Part shown: positions 18,943 to 26,849 of the stretch, piece after piece
Layout: every line of letters begins with the position of its first letter
How positions within the stretch are numbered: the stretch's first letter is position 1
Assembly: GCF_026619435.1 (NCBI RefSeq)
Contig: NZ_JAOVZQ010000001.1
Location: 2,797,501-2,861,500, forward strand
Length of the DNA: 64,000 nucleotides
Source of the DNA: Hoeflea ulvae
Lineage (GTDB): Bacteria; Pseudomonadota; Alphaproteobacteria; Rhizobiales; Rhizobiaceae
Direction: 5' to 3'
Notes under the pieces: generated by a model
Told to the model about the DNA's origin: nothing
Seen by the model: only the letters and a program-made list of their open reading frames with translations
Database searches by the model: none
Made by a program: the position numbers and the translations under genes

Positions 18943-19578
18943 ATGGAACACGACTTCTGGCACGACCGCTGGAACAGCAATCGTATCGGCTTTCACGAAA
19001 GCGAACCCAATCCGCTGCTGGTCACGCATTTCCCGGCTCTGTGCGTGCCGGACAACGGGCGTGTCTTTGTTCCGCTGTGCGGCAAGACACTCGATATCGG
19101 CTGGCTGCTTTCCCTGGGCCATCAGGTGGCCGGGGCGGAGCTCAGTGAACTCGCAATCCGGCAATTGTTTGAAGAGCTTGGCGTTGAACCGACGATAACG
19201 GATCTGGGTGAGCTGAAGCGTTACAGCGCCGACGGCATCGACATATTCGTCGGCGATATTTTCAAACTTAACGCCGATCTGCTCGGAGCTGTGGATGCGG
19301 TCTTTGACCGGGCGGCTTTCGTGGCTCTGCCGGAAGATATGCGGACAAGCTACGCCCCCCATGTCACCGATATCTCCGGCAACGCGCCGCAGCTGCTCGT
19401 CACGTTCGAATACGACCCGACACTAATCGACGGCCCGCCGTTTTCGATCCCGGCTGACGAGGTGAGCCGGCACTTTGCAGAGCGTTATACCGTTTCAACC
19501 CTGAGCATCGGTGACGTGTCCGGCGGCTTCAAGGGCATTGATGCAAAGGAACGTGTCTGGCTGCTCAAACCGCTGTAA
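18943..19578 (+). CDS. thiopurine S-methyltransferase family protein
   Basis: A 211-aa SAM-dependent methyltransferase. It has the N-terminal FWHDRWNSNRIGFHE signature of the TPMT family, the SAM-binding VFVPLCGKTLDIGWLLSLGHQVAGAELSE region (glycine-rich loop then acidic residue), and DAVFDRAAFVALP. In Pseudomonas, homologues methylate tellurite and selenium compounds; that activity is possible but untested here. It starts 13 bp after lrgB and is followed by an lrgB remnant, suggesting that it was inserted next to, or between, lrgB copies. Confidence 0.9.
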   Translation: MEHDFWHDRWNSNRIGFHESEPNPLLVTHFPALCVPDNGRVFVPLCGKTLDIGWLLSLGHQVAGAELSELAIRQLFEELGVEPTITDLGELKRYSADGIDIFVGDIFKLNADLLGAVDAVFDRAAFVALPEDMRTSYAPHVTDISGNAPQLLVTFEYDPTLIDGPPFSIPADEVSRHFAERYTVSTLSIGDVSGGFKGIDAKERVWLLKPL

Positions 19579-19619
19579 TGCCCTTGCGCGCGGTCAAATC
19601 TGGTCTGCCGCGTCCACGG

Positions 19620-19725
19620 CAACTGAGGCTCTCGGGCGCTTCAGATCAACGAACTGGCTGGCGCCTTTTCGGGGCTGGCCATGGATGGGCTTCCACGCGC
19701 TGGCGACAGTTATTCGAACAGGAAG
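19620..19725 (+). pseudogene. decayed 3' fragment of a second lrgB
   Basis: At 19642-19683 the DNA translates to Gln-Ile-Asn-Glu-Leu-Ala-Gly-Ala-Phe-Ser-Gly-Leu-Ala-Met. This matches lrgB at 18829-18870 in all but one residue, with most nucleotide differences in third codon positions. Homology continues weakly on both sides (CTGGC...ACA matching the LATAI region) but in a different frame, so the copy is frameshifted and has no start. Third-position divergence suggests it came from another lrgB rather than a fresh tandem duplication. Confidence 0.72.
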
Positions 19726-19730
19726 ACATT

Positions 19731-20069
19731 TCAGCCCTCGCTCACATGACGATCAGCACGATCGGTCAGGCGAACTTCATAATGCTGCGAGCGGACATCA
19801 AACCGCGCCAGCACGTCTCTCGCGTTTTGAGGCACATGAGCAATCTCATATTCTTCTCCGACAAACCTCTTCACCGCATCGAGATCATCGAACCACATCA
19901 CAGTTATGAATTCGACTTCCCGGTCGGTTGGACGCCTGAAGAGTTCAATTCTCTCAAAGCCCGGAATCCGCATAGCCATGATTCCCGGAATAACTTCTTT
20001 GGTCACGACCGCTTCATAAAGATCGGCATTCTCTGGTGTCGTGTACCCATGCCACAGTCTGCTAATCAT
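19731..20069 (-). CDS. small antibiotic-biosynthesis-monooxygenase-like (dimeric alpha/beta barrel) protein
   Basis: A 112-aa protein with the pattern of the ABM/dimeric ferredoxin-like barrel fold: HGYTTPENADLYEAVV at the start, a central GFERIELFRRP strand, VEFITVMWFDDLDAVKRFVG and a final strand. Such proteins are cofactor-free monooxygenases or act in stress responses; the substrate is unknown. The ATG at 20069 is preceded by GGGAGACTGGAG; the frame is open 52 codons further but that crosses the shared promoter region. It is divergent from the Lrp-type regulator gene. Confidence 0.72.
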   Translation of the reverse strand: MISRLWHGYTTPENADLYEAVVTKEVIPGIMAMRIPGFERIELFRRPTDREVEFITVMWFDDLDAVKRFVGEEYEIAHVPQNARDVLARFDVRSQHYEVRLTDRADRHVSEG

Positions 20070-20217
20070 GCTCCAGTCTCCCGAGAATTGGCCCTCCCTT
20101 GAATGTTCGGGAGCAGGCGGATTAGTTGTATTTAGCAGGCAACGCCTCTGCATGTCCTGCCAAAGATGGTTCGTTGCCGCTCTGGTTTTGGCACGATCAG
20201 ATTGCATAGGTGTACAA

Positions 20218-20236
20218 AATGGCATAATGTGCCATT
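20218..20236. promoter_or_regulatory. inverted repeat touching the Lrp-family start codon
   Basis: AATGGCA (20218-20224) and TGCCATT (20230-20236) form perfect 7-bp arms with a 5-bp spacer, ending directly at the ATG at 20237. It lies in the divergent region between the monooxygenase-like gene and the regulator gene, so it is a good candidate autoregulatory site. No Shine-Dalgarno sequence precedes the ATG. Confidence 0.6.
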
Positions 20237-20692
20237 ATGGATAGCATAGATAAGAAAATCATTGCGGCACTTCAAAAGGACGGCCGTCTCAGCAATGTGG
20301 ATCTGGCGGATGAGGTCGGGCTATCTCCCTCGCCTTGCCTCAGACGCGTCAAGATGCTTGAAGAACAAGGCGTCATCACCGGATATAGTGCGAATATCGA
20401 CCGTGAGGCATTTGGTCTGCCTCTGACCGTCTTCGTCGAGTTGACAGTCACTCGCCATTCCCTTGAAAATGCGGACGCAGTCGAGGCGAGACTTGCGGCC
20501 ATTCCCGGCCTTGTGTCATGCCACATGGTATCTGGAGACGCCGATTTTCTGGTGGAGTTGGCCGTTCCCGGCCTCAAAGCCTACGAACGGCTGCTAAGCG
20601 AGCATATCCTCAAGATCGAGTGTGTATCGCAGGTCAGGTCAAATTTCTCTCTGCGGTCCATAAGCACATGCAGACCGCTGACACCGGCATAA
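20237..20692 (+). CDS. Lrp/AsnC-family transcriptional regulator
   Basis: A 151-aa protein with an N-terminal helix-turn-helix (DKKIIAALQKDGRLSNVDLADEVGLSPSPCLRRVKMLE, about residues 5-42) and a C-terminal ligand-binding RAM domain (VSGDADFLVEL). It probably senses an amino acid and controls itself and the divergent monooxygenase-like gene through the dyad at its start codon. The start is fixed by homology of the first helix; there is no ribosome site, so a leaderless mRNA is possible. Confidence 0.9.
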   Translation: MDSIDKKIIAALQKDGRLSNVDLADEVGLSPSPCLRRVKMLEEQGVITGYSANIDREAFGLPLTVFVELTVTRHSLENADAVEARLAAIPGLVSCHMVSGDADFLVELAVPGLKAYERLLSEHILKIECVSQVRSNFSLRSISTCRPLTPA

Positions 20693-20727
20693 TGCAAGAC
20701 GGTTTTCAGCCGCACGCGCTTTCAGGT

Positions 20728-20961
20728 TCAATTGTTGGGCCCCACCGTCTCCGGGCGTCTGACCTTCTCCAGGGCCGCCACCACCATCGGCTTGAAGCCT
20801 TCCGTGCTCTCATCGGTGATCTCGAACAGTTGCGTACGCATCCGCGGATCCCAGAATTTGTTGATGTGATCGGCGACGCCTTCGATCTGTTCGGCTTCCG
20901 GCTGGGAAGCGAAGAAGGTGGCGATCTGGTTGGCCTGGTAGCGCAGTTTGTCAGGCGACAT
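20728..20961 (-). CDS. fdsD: formate dehydrogenase subunit delta
   Basis: A 77-aa protein matching the small FdsD subunit: an N-terminal helix (DKLRYQANQIATFFASQP), the conserved ADHINKFWDPRMR motif, and a Lys-Val-Arg-Arg-Pro end. FdsD is needed for active NAD-dependent molybdenum formate dehydrogenase, probably in cofactor delivery. It is the last gene of the fds operon and overlaps fdhD by 11 bases. Confidence 0.9.
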   Translation of the reverse strand: MSPDKLRYQANQIATFFASQPEAEQIEGVADHINKFWDPRMRTQLFEITDESTEGFKPMVVAALEKVRRPETVGPNN

Positions 20962-21781
20962 CGCTTGTGCGTCCTTGTGCTATCCGGTTGATCCGGGTGA
21001 ATATTTCGAAATCCGCGCCGCGGGCGATGCCGACCAGCGTCAGCCCGGCGGCCTCCGCCGTGCGCACCGCCAGTGCCGTCGGCGCGGAGACCGCGATCAG
21101 CAGGCCAGTGCCGGCGATCACCGATTTCTGCACCATGTCGACCGAGACCCGGCTGGTGATGACAATGGCGCCGTCAGCGGCATTGATTCCGGCGCGGGCC
21201 ACGGCGCCGATCAGCTTGTCGAGCGCATTGTGGCGGCCGACATCCTCGCGCACGCAGATCATGCCTTTATCGGGATGATAGAACCCGGCGGCATGCACAG
21301 CGCCGGTTTCGGCCCTCAGCTTCTGGTGGATTGCCAGCGACCGCACCGCCTCGCGCACATCGTCGGGGCTGAAGCTCAGCTCCACCGCCTTGCGGTCGGG
21401 CAGGGTTCTGAGCGCCTCTTCGATCGATTCAATGCCGCACAGGCCGCAGCCCACCGGACCGGCCATCTTGCGGCGGCGTGCCGAAAGTGTCGACTGGATC
21501 TCGCCTGAAAGCTGCATCTGGACATCAAAGCCTTGATCGGCCTCGACAATATCCAGCGAGAGGATGTCGTCAGGCGATCCGACAATGGCTTCCGACAGCG
21601 CAAAACCGAAACCGAAATCATGCAGATCGGCCGGCGTGGCCATCATCACCGCCTGGGTCGAGCCGCCAAAGGACAGCGCCACCGGCACCTCCTCGGGCAG
21701 CGCCCGGCTTCCCGGCGTGGCAATGCCGGCCCGGACCGCGATCCGGGAGGCTGTTGCCGTGCTCGATGAGGCATTGACCAT
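20951..21781 (-). CDS. fdhD: sulfurtransferase FdhD (formate dehydrogenase accessory protein)
   Basis: FdhD transfers sulfur from IscS to the bis-MGD cofactor so that formate dehydrogenase becomes active. From the ATG at 21781 the protein is 276 aa. The catalytic loop GCGLCG carries Cys112 and Cys115, and REDVGRHNALDKLIG and SRVSVDMVQK are family motifs. The frame is open 55 codons upstream but those overlap fdsA. It sits between fdsA and fdsD in the operon; in several species this gene is called fdsC. Confidence 0.94.
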   Translation of the reverse strand: MVNASSSTATASRIAVRAGIATPGSRALPEEVPVALSFGGSTQAVMMATPADLHDFGFGFALSEAIVGSPDDILSLDIVEADQGFDVQMQLSGEIQSTLSARRRKMAGPVGCGLCGIESIEEALRTLPDRKAVELSFSPDDVREAVRSLAIHQKLRAETGAVHAAGFYHPDKGMICVREDVGRHNALDKLIGAVARAGINAADGAIVITSRVSVDMVQKSVIAGTGLLIAVSAPTALAVRTAEAAGLTLVGIARGADFEIFTRINRIAQGRTSDVA

Positions 21782-21810
21782 CGCAGTTCCTCTTGCCGCC
21801 CGCGCTCGGC

Positions 21811-24696
21811 CTATTCGGCCGGCTCGAGCGCCTCTTCGGTGACGATCCGGCGCGATTGCTCGGCATGCGCCTGATAGTCCTGCTGCCACAGTGTCGGACC
21901 GTTGGAGGGCATCACCTGCACCGCCGTCACCTTGTATTCCGGGCATCCCGTGGCCCAGTCGGTGTAATCGGTGGTGATCACATTGGCCTGGGTGCCGGGA
22001 TGGTGGAAGGTGGTGTAGACGACGCCGGGCGCCACCCGTTCGGTGATGGTGGCGCGAAGTGCTGTCTCGCCCGAACGGCTGGCCAGCTTGACGAAATCGA
22101 GCTCGCGGATGCCGCGCTGTTCGGCGTCGTGCGGGTGGATTTCAAGCATGTCCTCGGCGTGCCAGGCGACATTGTCGGTCCGCCGGGTCTGGGCGCCGAC
22201 ATTGTACTGGCTCAAAATCCGGCCGGTGGTCAGAAGCAGCGGGAAACGCGGTCCGGAGCGCTCGTCCGTCGCCACATATTCGGTGCGGATGAACTTGCCC
22301 TTGCCGCGCACGAAACCGTCGATGTGCATCACCGGCGTGCCTTCCGGATTGGCGTCATTGCAGGGCCACTGCACCGAGCCTTTTTCATCCAGAAGCTGAT
22401 AGGTCACATTGGCGAAGCTCGGCGTGGTGGCGGCAATTTCATCCATGATCTCAGATGGATGGCTGTAGCTCCAGTCCAGCCCCATGGCCTGGGCCAGGTG
22501 CAGTGTGACTTCCCAGTCGGCCATTCCGTTCTTCGGCGTCATCACCTTGCGCACCCGGTTGATGCGGCGCTCGGCATTGGTGAAGGTGCCGTCCTTTTCA
22601 AGGAAGGTCGAGCCCGGCAGGAACACATGGGCGTAATTGGCAGTCTCATTGAGGAACAGGTCATGCACGACCACGCATTCCATCGCCGCCAGCCCGGCCT
22701 GGACGTGTTTTGTGTCGGGATCGGACTGCAGAATGTCCTCGCCCTGGATATAGATGCCCTTGAAGGTGCCGTGCACGGCGGCATCCAGCATGTTGGGAAT
22801 CCTCAGGCCCGGTTCGGCGTCGAGCTCCACGCCCCAGAGCTTTTCGAACACGTCGCGCACTTCGCCGCCCGAAATGTGCCGGTAGCCGGGAAGCTCATGC
22901 GGGAACGAGCCCATGTCGCAGGCGCCCTGCACATTGTTCTGGCCCCGCAACGGGTTCACGCCGACGCCGGGACGGCCGATATTGCCGGTCGCCATGGCCA
23001 GATTGGCAATCGCCATCACCGTGGTCGAGCCCTGGCTGTGTTCGGTAACGCCGAGACCGTAATAGATCGCGCCATTGCCGCCGCGGGCAAACAGCCGTGC
23101 TGCGCCGCGCAGCGCCTCCGCCGGCACGCCGGTATAGGCTTCGGTGGATTCGGGCGAATTGGCCGGATCGGCGACAAAATCGGCCCAGTCCTCGAATTCC
23201 GACCAGTCGCAGCGTTCGCGGATGAAGGCTTCGTCAAACAGCCCCTCGGTGACGATGACATGCGCCATGGCCGTCAGTACGGCGACATTGGTGCCGGGCT
23301 TGAGCGGCAGATGGTGGCTGGCCTCGACATGGGCCGAGCGCACCAGGTCGATGCGACGCGGATCGATGACAATCAGCTTGGCCCCTGCCCTGAGCCGCTT
23401 CTTCAGCCGCGAGGCAAACACCGGGTGGCCATCGGTCGGGTTGGCGCCAATGACGATGACCACATCGGTGTGTTCGACCGAGTCGAAATCCTGGGTGCCG
23501 GCCGAAGTTCCGAAAGCCTTGCCGAGGCCATAGCCGGTCGGCGAATGGCAGACCCGGGCGCAGGTGTCGACATTGTTGTTGCCGAAGCCGGCGCGCACCA
23601 GTTTCTGCACCAGGAAGGTTTCCTCATTGGTGCAGCGCGACGAGGTGATGCCGCCTATGGCGCCACGGCCATACTGGAACTGGATGCGGCGCATTTCCTT
23701 GGCGACATGGGCAAAGGCCTCCTCCCAGCTGACTTCACGCCATGGGTCTGTGATCTTCTCGCGCACCATCGGGTTGAGAATGCGGTCCTGGTGGGTGGCA
23801 TAGCCCCAGGCAAAACGGCCCTTGACGCAGGAATGGCCGCGATTGGCCTTGCCGTCTTTCCACGGCACCATGCGGACCACTTCCTCGCCCCGCATCTCGG
23901 CCTTGAACGAGCAGCCGACGCCGCAATAGGCGCATGTCGTGACCACCGAATGTTCCGGCTGGCCGATCTCGATCACGGATTTTTCCTGCAGCGTCGCCGT
24001 CGGGCAGGCCTGCACGCAGGCGCCGCAGGACACGCATTCGGAATTCATGAAGCTCTCATGCATGCCCGGCGAGACGCGGCTTTCAAAGCCCCGGCCCTCG
24101 ATGGTCAGTGCGAAGGTGCCCTGCACCTCCTCGCAGGCCCGCACGCAGCGCGAACAGACGATGCATTTGGCCGGATCATAGGTGAAATAGGGGTTGCTCT
24201 CGTCCTTGGCCATGTAGCGCGGATTGGCTTCGCCATTCTGCCGCGCACGCACGTGGTTTTCGCCCTCATAGCCGTAGCGCACATCGCGCAGGCCCACGGC
24301 GCCGGCCATGTCCTGCAACTCGCAATCGCCATTGGCCGCACAGGTGAGGCAATCAAGCGGATGGTCGGAGATGTAGAGCTCCATCACGCCACGGCGGATA
24401 TCTTTCAGCCGTCCGGTCTGGGTGTGGACCACCATGCCTTCGCTGACCGGCGTGGTGCAGGAGGCAGGCGTGCCGTTGCGGCCTTCGATCTCGACCAGGC
24501 AGAGCCGGCAGGAGCCGAAGGCGTCAACCATGTCGGTGGCGCAGAGCTTTGGCACCTTGATGCCCGCTTCCGTCGAGGCGCGCATCACCGAGGTGCCTTC
24601 GGGCACTTCGATGGTATTGCCGTCAATGACGAGGCGGACAGATTTCTCAGCCCTGGAGGCCGGTGTTCCGTAGTCGATTTCCTGGATCAGCGTCAT
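21811..24696 (-). CDS. fdsA: NAD-dependent formate dehydrogenase alpha subunit
   Basis: The 961-aa molybdenum subunit oxidises formate to CO2 in the cytoplasm. From the ATG at 24696 I see a [2Fe-2S] domain (Cys52, 63, 66, 80), a His/Cys [4Fe-4S] site (His112, Cys116, 119, 125), two ferredoxin [4Fe-4S] sites (Cys178-188 and Cys221-231), a further [4Fe-4S] (Cys255, 258, 262, 290) and the bis-MGD domain. The Mo ligand is Cys383 in the ARVCHSPT motif, not selenocysteine. It starts five bases after the fdsB stop. Confidence 0.96.
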   Translation of the reverse strand: MTLIQEIDYGTPASRAEKSVRLVIDGNTIEVPEGTSVMRASTEAGIKVPKLCATDMVDAFGSCRLCLVEIEGRNGTPASCTTPVSEGMVVHTQTGRLKDIRRGVMELYISDHPLDCLTCAANGDCELQDMAGAVGLRDVRYGYEGENHVRARQNGEANPRYMAKDESNPYFTYDPAKCIVCSRCVRACEEVQGTFALTIEGRGFESRVSPGMHESFMNSECVSCGACVQACPTATLQEKSVIEIGQPEHSVVTTCAYCGVGCSFKAEMRGEEVVRMVPWKDGKANRGHSCVKGRFAWGYATHQDRILNPMVREKITDPWREVSWEEAFAHVAKEMRRIQFQYGRGAIGGITSSRCTNEETFLVQKLVRAGFGNNNVDTCARVCHSPTGYGLGKAFGTSAGTQDFDSVEHTDVVIVIGANPTDGHPVFASRLKKRLRAGAKLIVIDPRRIDLVRSAHVEASHHLPLKPGTNVAVLTAMAHVIVTEGLFDEAFIRERCDWSEFEDWADFVADPANSPESTEAYTGVPAEALRGAARLFARGGNGAIYYGLGVTEHSQGSTTVMAIANLAMATGNIGRPGVGVNPLRGQNNVQGACDMGSFPHELPGYRHISGGEVRDVFEKLWGVELDAEPGLRIPNMLDAAVHGTFKGIYIQGEDILQSDPDTKHVQAGLAAMECVVVHDLFLNETANYAHVFLPGSTFLEKDGTFTNAERRINRVRKVMTPKNGMADWEVTLHLAQAMGLDWSYSHPSEIMDEIAATTPSFANVTYQLLDEKGSVQWPCNDANPEGTPVMHIDGFVRGKGKFIRTEYVATDERSGPRFPLLLTTGRILSQYNVGAQTRRTDNVAWHAEDMLEIHPHDAEQRGIRELDFVKLASRSGETALRATITERVAPGVVYTTFHHPGTQANVITTDYTDWATGCPEYKVTAVQVMPSNGPTLWQQDYQAHAEQSRRIVTEEALEPAE

Positions 24697-24701
24697 AACA
24701 T

Positions 24702-26273
24702 TCACTCCGCAGCCTGGGACATCGGTCCCGTCATTTTGGGTGCCGGACGAAAGTCCTCCGGGAAATGCGTCAGCGCGCTCATCACCGGGTACGGCGTGAA
24801 GCCGCCCAGGGCGCAGAGCGAGCCGAATTTCATGGTATTGCACAAATCTGTCATCAAATTGATCTGGCTCTCGGTCTCGATGCCGGCGCGGATGCTGTCG
24901 ACAACCTCGACGCCGCGGGTCGAGCCGATGCGGCAGGGCGTGCACTTGCCGCAGCTTTCGATGGCGCAGAATTCAAAGGCAAAGCGCGCCTGCTTGAGCA
25001 TGTCGGCGCTGTCATCGAACACCACGATGCCGGCATGGCCGATCAGCCCGTCCTTTCCGGCAAAGGCTTCGTAGTCAAACGGCGTGTCGAAGAGAGCGCG
25101 CGGGAAATAGGCCCCCAATGGCCCGCCCACCTGCACCGCCTTGACCGGGCGCCCGCTGGCGGTGCCGCCGGCGATGTCGTCGACCAGTTCGCCCAGCGTC
25201 ATGCCGAAGGCGGCTTCGAACAATCCGCCATGTTTGACGTTGCCGGCAATCTGGATCGGGATCGTGCCGCGCGACCGGCCCATGCCGAAATCGCGATAGT
25301 AGGCGGCACCCTTGTCCATGATGATCGGCACCGAGGCGAGCGAGATCACATTGTTGACCACCGTCGGCCGCGCCAGGAAGCCCTTGTGGGCGGGCAGCGG
25401 CGGCTTGGCACGGACCACGCCGCGGCGGCCCTCAAGGCTTTCAAGCAGCGCTGTTTCCTCGCCGCAGACATAGGCGCCGGCGCCGACCCGGATTTCCATG
25501 TCAAACGCGTGGCTGGAGCCGAGCACGGAGATGCCCAGCACACCGGCCTGGCGCAGGATCTCGACGGCGCGGTTCATCACCCGGATCGCATGCGGATATT
25601 CGGAGCGGAGATAGACATAGCCCTTGGTGGCGCCCGTGGCGATGCCGGCAATGATCATGCCTTCGATCAGCACGAAGGGATCGCCCTCCATGATCATGCG
25701 GTCGGCGAATGTGCCGGAATCGCCCTCGTCCGCATTGCAGATGATGTATTTCTGCGGCCCTTGCGCCTCCAGCACGGTCTTCCACTTGATTCCGGTCGGA
25801 AATCCCGCGCCGCCGCGTCCGCGCAGGCCGGACTCGGTCACCTGGGCGACGATGGCTTCGGGCGCCAGGACGACGGCATTGGTCAGGCCGACGAGACCGC
25901 CATTTGCGCGGTAATCCTCAAGCGACAGCGGATCGGTAATGCCGCAACGGGCAAAGGTAAGCCGGGTCTGACGTTTGAGATACGGAATGTTTTCGGTTGC
26001 GCCCAGGCACAGCGGATGATCGCCGCCCTCAAGCAGGCCCGCGTCAAGAAGGCTGTTGAGGTCCGAAGGCTTGACCGGGCCATAGGCCACCCTGCCCTGG
26101 CTGGTCTCGATTTCGACCATCGGTTCGAGCCAGTACATCCCGCGCGAGCCGTTGCGAATGACCACGGCATCGAGATCCCGCGCCTTGATGGTTTCGGCCA
26201 TGCGCAGCGCCAGCCGGTCGGCGCCGACGGCAACCGCACCGGAATCACCGGGAATGTAGATTTTCACGCTCAT
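24702..26273 (-). CDS. fdsB: NAD-dependent formate dehydrogenase beta subunit
   Basis: A 523-aa NuoF-like subunit that passes electrons from the alpha subunit to NAD+ via FMN. It contains the FMN/NADH-binding RGRGGAGFPTGIKW motif, CNADEGDSGTFADR, GAGAYVCGEETAL, and the [4Fe-4S] ligands ESCGKCTPCRIG near residue 435. The N-terminal 120 residues form the extra thioredoxin-like domain usual for FdsB. Its ATG at 26273 overlaps the fdsG stop (ATGA), so translation is coupled. Confidence 0.96.
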   Translation of the reverse strand: MSVKIYIPGDSGAVAVGADRLALRMAETIKARDLDAVVIRNGSRGMYWLEPMVEIETSQGRVAYGPVKPSDLNSLLDAGLLEGGDHPLCLGATENIPYLKRQTRLTFARCGITDPLSLEDYRANGGLVGLTNAVVLAPEAIVAQVTESGLRGRGGAGFPTGIKWKTVLEAQGPQKYIICNADEGDSGTFADRMIMEGDPFVLIEGMIIAGIATGATKGYVYLRSEYPHAIRVMNRAVEILRQAGVLGISVLGSSHAFDMEIRVGAGAYVCGEETALLESLEGRRGVVRAKPPLPAHKGFLARPTVVNNVISLASVPIIMDKGAAYYRDFGMGRSRGTIPIQIAGNVKHGGLFEAAFGMTLGELVDDIAGGTASGRPVKAVQVGGPLGAYFPRALFDTPFDYEAFAGKDGLIGHAGIVVFDDSADMLKQARFAFEFCAIESCGKCTPCRIGSTRGVEVVDSIRAGIETESQINLMTDLCNTMKFGSLCALGGFTPYPVMSALTHFPEDFRPAPKMTGPMSQAAE

Positions 26274-26749
26274 GCCATCACCGCCTTTGCCAGAGCCTTG
26301 ACTGCGTCCTCGTCCAGCCTGCCAACCACGTCGCCATCGACCATCGCCGCCGGCGCACAGGCGCACAGGCCGAGGCAATAGACAGGCTCTATGGTGACTG
26401 ATCCATTGGCGCTGGTCTCGTGCCAGTCGAGACCCAAGAGCCAGAGCAGCCGTTCGGCGAGCTCGTCACCGCCCATCGACTGGCAGGCTTCGGCCCGGCA
26501 CAGCTTGATCACATGCCGCCCGGCCGGGGTTTCGCGGTAATCATGGTAAAAGCTGACAACGCCATGGACTTCGGCGCGCGACAGGTTGAGACCTTCCGCG
26601 ATGACCGGCAATGCCGCCTTCGGCACATAGCCGAATTCGTCCTGGATTCCGTGCAGGATCGGCAGCAGCGGGCCCTCAAGCGGCTTGAGCTGTCCGACGA
26701 TCGCCTTGGTGCGCGACGCAATTTTCGCATCCATGTTCCGTGATTCCAT
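26270..26749 (-). CDS. fdsG: NAD-dependent formate dehydrogenase gamma subunit
   Basis: A 159-aa NuoE-like subunit with a [2Fe-2S] cluster bound by Cys84, Cys89, Cys125 and Cys129 (LCRAEAC and YCLGLCACAP). It connects the diaphorase part to the rest of the enzyme. The ATG at 26749 has a perfect GGAGGAGC six bases upstream, better than the ATG at 26770 that opens the frame. It is the first structural gene, 93 bp downstream of lysR, with an LTTR-type dyad between them. Confidence 0.94.
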   Translation of the reverse strand: MESRNMDAKIASRTKAIVGQLKPLEGPLLPILHGIQDEFGYVPKAALPVIAEGLNLSRAEVHGVVSFYHDYRETPAGRHVIKLCRAEACQSMGGDELAERLLWLLGLDWHETSANGSVTIEPVYCLGLCACAPAAMVDGDVVGRLDEDAVKALAKAVMA

Positions 26750-26828
26750 GCGAAGCTCCTCCAGCGGCATGACAGCAGTTCCAATTGTCAGGCAACAAGC
26801 CCTTGAATCAATGCCGTATATCCGTTGT

Positions 26829-26849
26829 TCGATAGAGGTTATCTATCGA
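26829..26849. promoter_or_regulatory. LysR-type dyad upstream of the fds operon
   Basis: TCGATAGA (26829-26836) and TCTATCGA (26842-26849) are perfect 8-bp arms around GGTTA. The core fits the T-N11-A rule for LysR-type regulators. It covers the lysR stop codon (26843-26845) and lies about 80-100 bp upstream of the fdsG start, where the neighbouring LysR protein would be expected to act. A hairpin ending the lysR message is the alternative. Confidence 0.65.

Noticed and set aside
21811..24696. selenocysteine in FdsA
   Set aside because: The active-site codon is TGC (Cys383) and there is no in-frame TGA.
21793..25074. 1093-codon open frame on the plus strand
   Set aside because: It is the antisense shadow of fdsA and fdhD. 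GC-rich codon use opens long reverse frames, and its translation is low-complexity His/Gly/Arg-rich without domains.
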